From Eggerthellaceae bacterium (GTDB lineage: Bacteria > Actinomycetota > Coriobacteriia > Coriobacteriales > Eggerthellaceae), in assembly GCA_022791455.1 (NCBI GenBank), contig JAAVZC010000013.1:1-64000 (forward strand): a stretch of 64,000 nucleotides of DNA, in the 5' to 3' direction. Below, piece after piece: positions 59,982 through 64,000 of the stretch (the first letter of the stretch is position 1; every line of letters begins with the position of its first letter). A program made the position numbers and the translations under genes. The notes beneath the pieces were generated by a model. The model worked only from the letters and a program-made list of their open reading frames with translations. It made no database searches and was not told the DNA's origin.

Positions 59982-61163
59982 ATGGATATTTCAGAACACA
60001 TTGAGACCGAGAAACAGCCGCTGGGGTTCTCGTCGGTCTGCATCATAGGTCTGGGGCTCATTGGCGCTTCGTTTGCCGGCGCCATTAAAGAAGCGGCCCC
60101 TGCCGTCACCGTGGTTGGCGTCGACACCGACCCGGCTACGCTTGCCGCTGCGGCCGAACGCGGGTGGGCCGATGCCGCTTACTTGCCGGAATCCGAGGAA
60201 CTGCGGAAGTTTCTTTCGCACGATTGCCAGCTGGTGGTTTTGGCGACGCCGGTTTATGCAGTGGACGACTACTTCCGCCTTCTTGCGGATTGCACGTTTG
60301 CGGGCGTGGTAACCGACACCATCTCCACCAAGGCCCATATCCTCGATGCCGCCAAGGAGCTGCTGCCGAAGGAATGCGACTTCATTCCCGGTCACCCCAT
60401 GTCCGGCTCCGAGAAGAGCGGCATTGCGGGCGCGCGGGCGGACCTGTTCAAGGGCATCAATTGGATTCTTTGCCCCGACGAGCGTACGGTGCCGGAGAAC
60501 TTCCAGCACCTCCACGAGCTGATCACTGGCATCGAAGCGCGCGTGGTCTCGCTTCCGCGCGAAGAGCACGACCAGGCGGTGGCGGTGGTGAGCCATGTGC
60601 CCCACATGGTGGCCGCCGCACTCATGCAGCTGGCCAGCAACCACGCCGACGACACCCAGTCGCTCATGCGGCTGGCGGCCGGCGGATTCAAGGACACCAC
60701 CCGCATCGCCGCCGGCTCGCCGAAGCTGTGGTGCGGCATTGCTTTCGACAACGCCCAGGCGCTCCAAGAGGGGCTTGCCGAGATGCAGTCGATCATCGGC
60801 GGCTTCTCCGCAGCGCTTGAGAAGCAGGACCGCGAAGGCTTCACCGCGCTTCTGCAGAAGGCCTCCGAGGCCCGCAAGGCGCTTCCGGCCGCGTGGGTGC
60901 CCTCTACTGACAAGCTGCTGGAAGTGCGCATCCCCATGATCAACCGCAACGGCGTCGTGGCGGAAGTGACCACCATCGCGAGCGCTGCCGGCTGCAATAT
61001 CCAATCCATCGAAATCGACCACATCAGCGAGGGCAACGCCGTCCTTTCGCTGATCCTGACCGACGAGGGGAACATCGGGAAGCTCTCGATGGACCTTATC
61101 AACGGCGGTTACGCTGTCTCATTTAGCCCACTTATGGTGAAGGAGCATGCTCATGTCGACTGA
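59982..61163 (+). CDS. tyrA: Prephenate dehydrogenase with C-terminal ACT domain
   Basis: SSVCIIGLGLIGASFAGAIK, GHPMSGSEKSGIAGA, C-terminal RIPMINRNGVVAEVTTIASAAGCNIQSIEIDH. Confidence 0.92.
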   Translation: MDISEHIETEKQPLGFSSVCIIGLGLIGASFAGAIKEAAPAVTVVGVDTDPATLAAAAERGWADAAYLPESEELRKFLSHDCQLVVLATPVYAVDDYFRLLADCTFAGVVTDTISTKAHILDAAKELLPKECDFIPGHPMSGSEKSGIAGARADLFKGINWILCPDERTVPENFQHLHELITGIEARVVSLPREEHDQAVAVVSHVPHMVAAALMQLASNHADDTQSLMRLAAGGFKDTTRIAAGSPKLWCGIAFDNAQALQEGLAEMQSIIGGFSAALEKQDREGFTALLQKASEARKALPAAWVPSTDKLLEVRIPMINRNGVVAEVTTIASAAGCNIQSIEIDHISEGNAVLSLILTDEGNIGKLSMDLINGGYAVSFSPLMVKEHAHVD

Positions 61164-62478
61164 TCGCCTGACCACTATCGATCCGCTTACCGGCCCTCTT
61201 CGGGGAACCGCCACCGTCCCGGGGGACAAGTCCATCTCGCATCGCGCGGTGCTGTTCTCTGCCATGGCCGAAGGTACGTCCACGGTATCCGGCGTGCTCG
61301 ACTCCCAAGACGTGCGCTCTTCCATGGCCGCCGTAGCGCAGCTGGGCGCGCAAGTTGACTTGAAGGAGCAGGAAGACGGCAGCCTTGCCGGCACCATCAC
61401 CGGATGGGGAAGTGCTGGCCCCGCCCAACCAAACGAGCGCGTCTACTGCGGCAATTCCGGCACTACAGTGCGCCTGCTCATGGGCATTTTGGCCCCCTGG
61501 CCTATCACCGTCACGCTCGACGGGGACGAATCGCTGCGCCGCCGCCCCATGCGTCGCATCGCCGCCCCCCTCATGAAGATGGGGGCGAAGTTCGAGCCGG
61601 TGGGGCAGGAGCTGCTACCCCTCACAGAAACCGGTAACCCCGCGCTTAAGGCCATCACCTACGACGCCCCTATGGCATCTGCCCAGCTGAAGACCGCCGT
61701 GTTGCTGGCTGGCGTGTTCGCCAAGGGCACCACTACGGTGAACGAGCCGGCGCCATCCCGCAACCATACCGAGCTCATGCTGCCGGAATTCGGCGTGCCC
61801 ACCACCGCCGCCGCCCGCACCGCCTCGGTGAAGGGACCGGCCCAGCTGAAGGCGAGCGATGTCTGCGTGCCGGGAGACCCTTCTTCCGCTGCGTTTTTGA
61901 CCGCCGCTGCCCTGCTTAAGCCCGGCAGCTCCGTAACCATCGAGAACGTCTCTCTGAACCCTGCCCGCATCGGGTTTTTGCGTACGCTCGAGCGCATGGG
62001 AGCCAATGTGGAAGAAGCCCACTGCGGCCAGGAGGGCAAGGAACCGAACGGCTCCATCACCGCCGTCTACACGCCCACCCTGCGCGGCTGCGAAGTGCCC
62101 CCGCAGCACATTGCCTCGCTCATCGACGAGATTCCGGTGCTGGCGCTGGTGGCGGCCCATGCCCGCGGCGTCACCGTGTTCAAAGAAGTCGGGGAGCTGC
62201 GGGTGAAGGAGACCGATCGTTTGGCCGCCATCATCGAAGGGCTCTCGCTTCTGGGGGTGGATGCCTGGGAAGAGGGGAACAACCTGTTCATCGAGGGCAA
62301 TCCCGATCTGGAGGTGCCCGCAGGCCTCGTCTTCGATTCCCACAGGGACCATCGTTTGGCCATGACCTGGGCCATTGCCGGCCTTTGCGGCCAAAACTCG
62401 GTGCAGATTCGCGACTTCGAGTCCGTTGCGGTCAGCTATCCGGGATTCCTGTCCGACATTCGCGCATTGGAGGCGTAA
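61147..62478 (+). CDS. aroA: 3-phosphoshikimate 1-carboxyvinyltransferase
   Basis: TVPGDKSISHRAVLFSAMAEG, GNSGTTVRLLMG, ELRVKETDRLAAI. Confidence 0.95.
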   Translation: MLMSTDRLTTIDPLTGPLRGTATVPGDKSISHRAVLFSAMAEGTSTVSGVLDSQDVRSSMAAVAQLGAQVDLKEQEDGSLAGTITGWGSAGPAQPNERVYCGNSGTTVRLLMGILAPWPITVTLDGDESLRRRPMRRIAAPLMKMGAKFEPVGQELLPLTETGNPALKAITYDAPMASAQLKTAVLLAGVFAKGTTTVNEPAPSRNHTELMLPEFGVPTTAAARTASVKGPAQLKASDVCVPGDPSSAAFLTAAALLKPGSSVTIENVSLNPARIGFLRTLERMGANVEEAHCGQEGKEPNGSITAVYTPTLRGCEVPPQHIASLIDEIPVLALVAAHARGVTVFKEVGELRVKETDRLAAIIEGLSLLGVDAWEEGNNLFIEGNPDLEVPAGLVFDSHRDHRLAMTWAIAGLCGQNSVQIRDFESVAVSYPGFLSDIRALEA

Positions 62479-63153
62479 ATGATCATCGCTATCGACGGCC
62501 CGTCCGGGGCCGGCAAGTCCACCGTTGCCAAAGCGGTTGCCAAGAAGCTGGACTTCGACTGCCTGGACACGGGCGCAATGTATCGGGCCGTGGCCTGGAA
62601 GGCGCTGCAGGACGGTGTCGCCCTGGACGATGCGGCCGGACTTGAGGCCATTGCGGTAAACGATGCGATTGACTTTGGCCGCGACGGCGGCTCCCAGACG
62701 GTGGCCATTGCGGGCTATGACGTCACGGCCGCCATCCGCACCGCCGAGATCGACCGCGCCGTGAGCCCCGTTTCTGCCTGCCCCGCCGTGCGCGAGGCGC
62801 TTGTGGAGCAGCAGCGGCGCATCGGGCTGGCCGGCAACTACGTGGTGGAGGGGCGCGACATTGGCACCGTGGTGTTCCCGGCGGCCGAAGTGAAGGTGTT
62901 CCTTACCGCCTCGCCGGAAGAGCGGGCTCATCGCCGCGTGCGGCAGAACGTAGACCGCGGCATTGGCTCCATCGACTACCAGACGGTCCTTGCCGATATC
63001 ATCCGCCGCGACGACATCGATTCGAACCGGGCCGCCTCGCCGCTGAAACCGGCCGAAGACGCCGTTCCCATGGACTCCACCGGCACCTACATCGAGGACG
63101 TCATCGACGCCATCTGCGACCTGGCCTACGCCCGCGGCGCGGAAAGGGCCTGA
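62479..63153 (+). CDS. cmk: Cytidylate kinase
   Basis: IIAIDGPSGAGKSTVAKAVAKKLDFDCLDTGAMYRAVAWKAL, VVEGRDIGTVVFP. Confidence 0.96.
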   Translation: MIIAIDGPSGAGKSTVAKAVAKKLDFDCLDTGAMYRAVAWKALQDGVALDDAAGLEAIAVNDAIDFGRDGGSQTVAIAGYDVTAAIRTAEIDRAVSPVSACPAVREALVEQQRRIGLAGNYVVEGRDIGTVVFPAAEVKVFLTASPEERAHRRVRQNVDRGIGSIDYQTVLADIIRRDDIDSNRAASPLKPAEDAVPMDSTGTYIEDVIDAICDLAYARGAERA

Positions 63154-63155
63154 TC

Positions 63156-63998
63156 ATGAGCCTCTTCATGCCTATGAGCGAGATGTGGGACCTGCCCCTT
63201 CCCGGCAAGCGGGGGGAGCGCCACATTCCCCATTGGTTCGGCAACCTGGCCTTTGCGGTGGTGGGGCTCATCTGCAAGATCTGCTGGCGCTATAAGGTGG
63301 AAGGACGCGAGCACCTGCGCGCCTTCAAGGACAAGAGCGGCGTGCTGCTGGTTTCCAACCACACCTCGTTTCTGGACGTGGTGTTCATGTATCTTTCTTG
63401 CCGACCCTCCCAGTGGGTGCGGCTCATGGGGCGCGACAGCCTCTTCGACAACGCCGGCGGCTTGCTGGGGCAGGCGCTTTCCCGCGTGGGGGCGTTTCCG
63501 GTGAAGCGCGATTCCGCCGATCGCAGCGCCATCAAGCGCGCCACCCGCATGCTTAAGAACCAGGAAATTGTGGGCATCCTGCCGGAAGGCACTCGCCGCG
63601 GCCGCGGCACCGCCGAGATGAAGCTCCACTCCGGCGCCGCCTTCATCGCGAAGATGGGCAAGGCGCCCATCATTCCTATGACCGTGCGCAACGCCGAGCT
63701 GGTGAAGCAGAAGGGCAAGTTCATCCGCTTCCCGAAGATTTCGGTGGAGTTCGGCACGCCCATCTTGGTGGGGGATTTCGATTTCCTGCCGAAAGAAGAG
63801 CGGCTGGATGCCTGCACCTGGTATGCGATGCGGGAGTGCTTCGCCCTTTCCCGCCGCATCCCCGCAGATGAGGTGGACATGCATGAGCTGTTCCCCTCGG
63901 CAAAAGACTATTCGGATGCATTTGCCCAGCACCCGCTGCCCGTCCACAGCGCCGACGAGGTGGCTAGCGCGATGAGCGCAGGAAAGTCGGCATCATGA
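63156..63998 (+). CDS. plsC: 1-acyl-sn-glycerol-3-phosphate acyltransferase
   Basis: VLLVSNHTSFLDVVFM (NHxxxxD), ILPEGTRRGRG. Confidence 0.93.
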   Translation: MSLFMPMSEMWDLPLPGKRGERHIPHWFGNLAFAVVGLICKICWRYKVEGREHLRAFKDKSGVLLVSNHTSFLDVVFMYLSCRPSQWVRLMGRDSLFDNAGGLLGQALSRVGAFPVKRDSADRSAIKRATRMLKNQEIVGILPEGTRRGRGTAEMKLHSGAAFIAKMGKAPIIPMTVRNAELVKQKGKFIRFPKISVEFGTPILVGDFDFLPKEERLDACTWYAMRECFALSRRIPADEVDMHELFPSAKDYSDAFAQHPLPVHSADEVASAMSAGKSAS

Positions 63999-64000
63999 AG

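Overview
High-GC actinobacterial chromosome segment. Gene content and order (rpoD next to rlmKL, mreBCD-PBP2-rodA, scpAB-rluB-tyrA-aroA-cmk-plsC) and intergenic repeat style suggest Coriobacteriia/Eggerthellaceae; this placement is inference. Positions 1-4.5 kb form an accessory conflict island: the 3' end of a polymorphic toxin that appears frameshifted and internally deleted, an ORF fusing two immunity-like modules (Imm11/DUF1629-like and YwqG/DUF1963-like), an HTH + nucleotidyltransferase pair, and a RelB/DinJ-like + PIN-domain pair with a perfect 20-bp palindromic operator. The rest is mostly core: radical SAM, metK (with a SAM-riboswitch-like leader), priA, rpoD, rlmKL, tRNA-Asn, PAP2, sstT, tRNA-Leu, a compact PilT/PilC/minor-pilin locus, a REC-HD-GYP-GGDEF protein with an Hpt partner, tig-clpP-clpX, valS, thrS, trxB/trxA, an antiporter, prfA-prmC-PNP, a C39-like pseudopeptidase, the mre/rod operon, a B12-radical SAM/DUF2344 pair, an MBOAT + DHHW acetylation pair, an 11-mer repeat LEA-like protein, tRNA-Asp, ABC-F, an M50 protease and scpA to plsC. 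The most notable signals are the decayed toxin with fused immunity, a palindromic intergenic repeat inserted in frame into rlmKL, the HTH/NTase candidate TA unit, the inactivated C39-like protein, and the c-di-GMP protein next to the pilus locus. No tools were run; family calls come from motif recognition.
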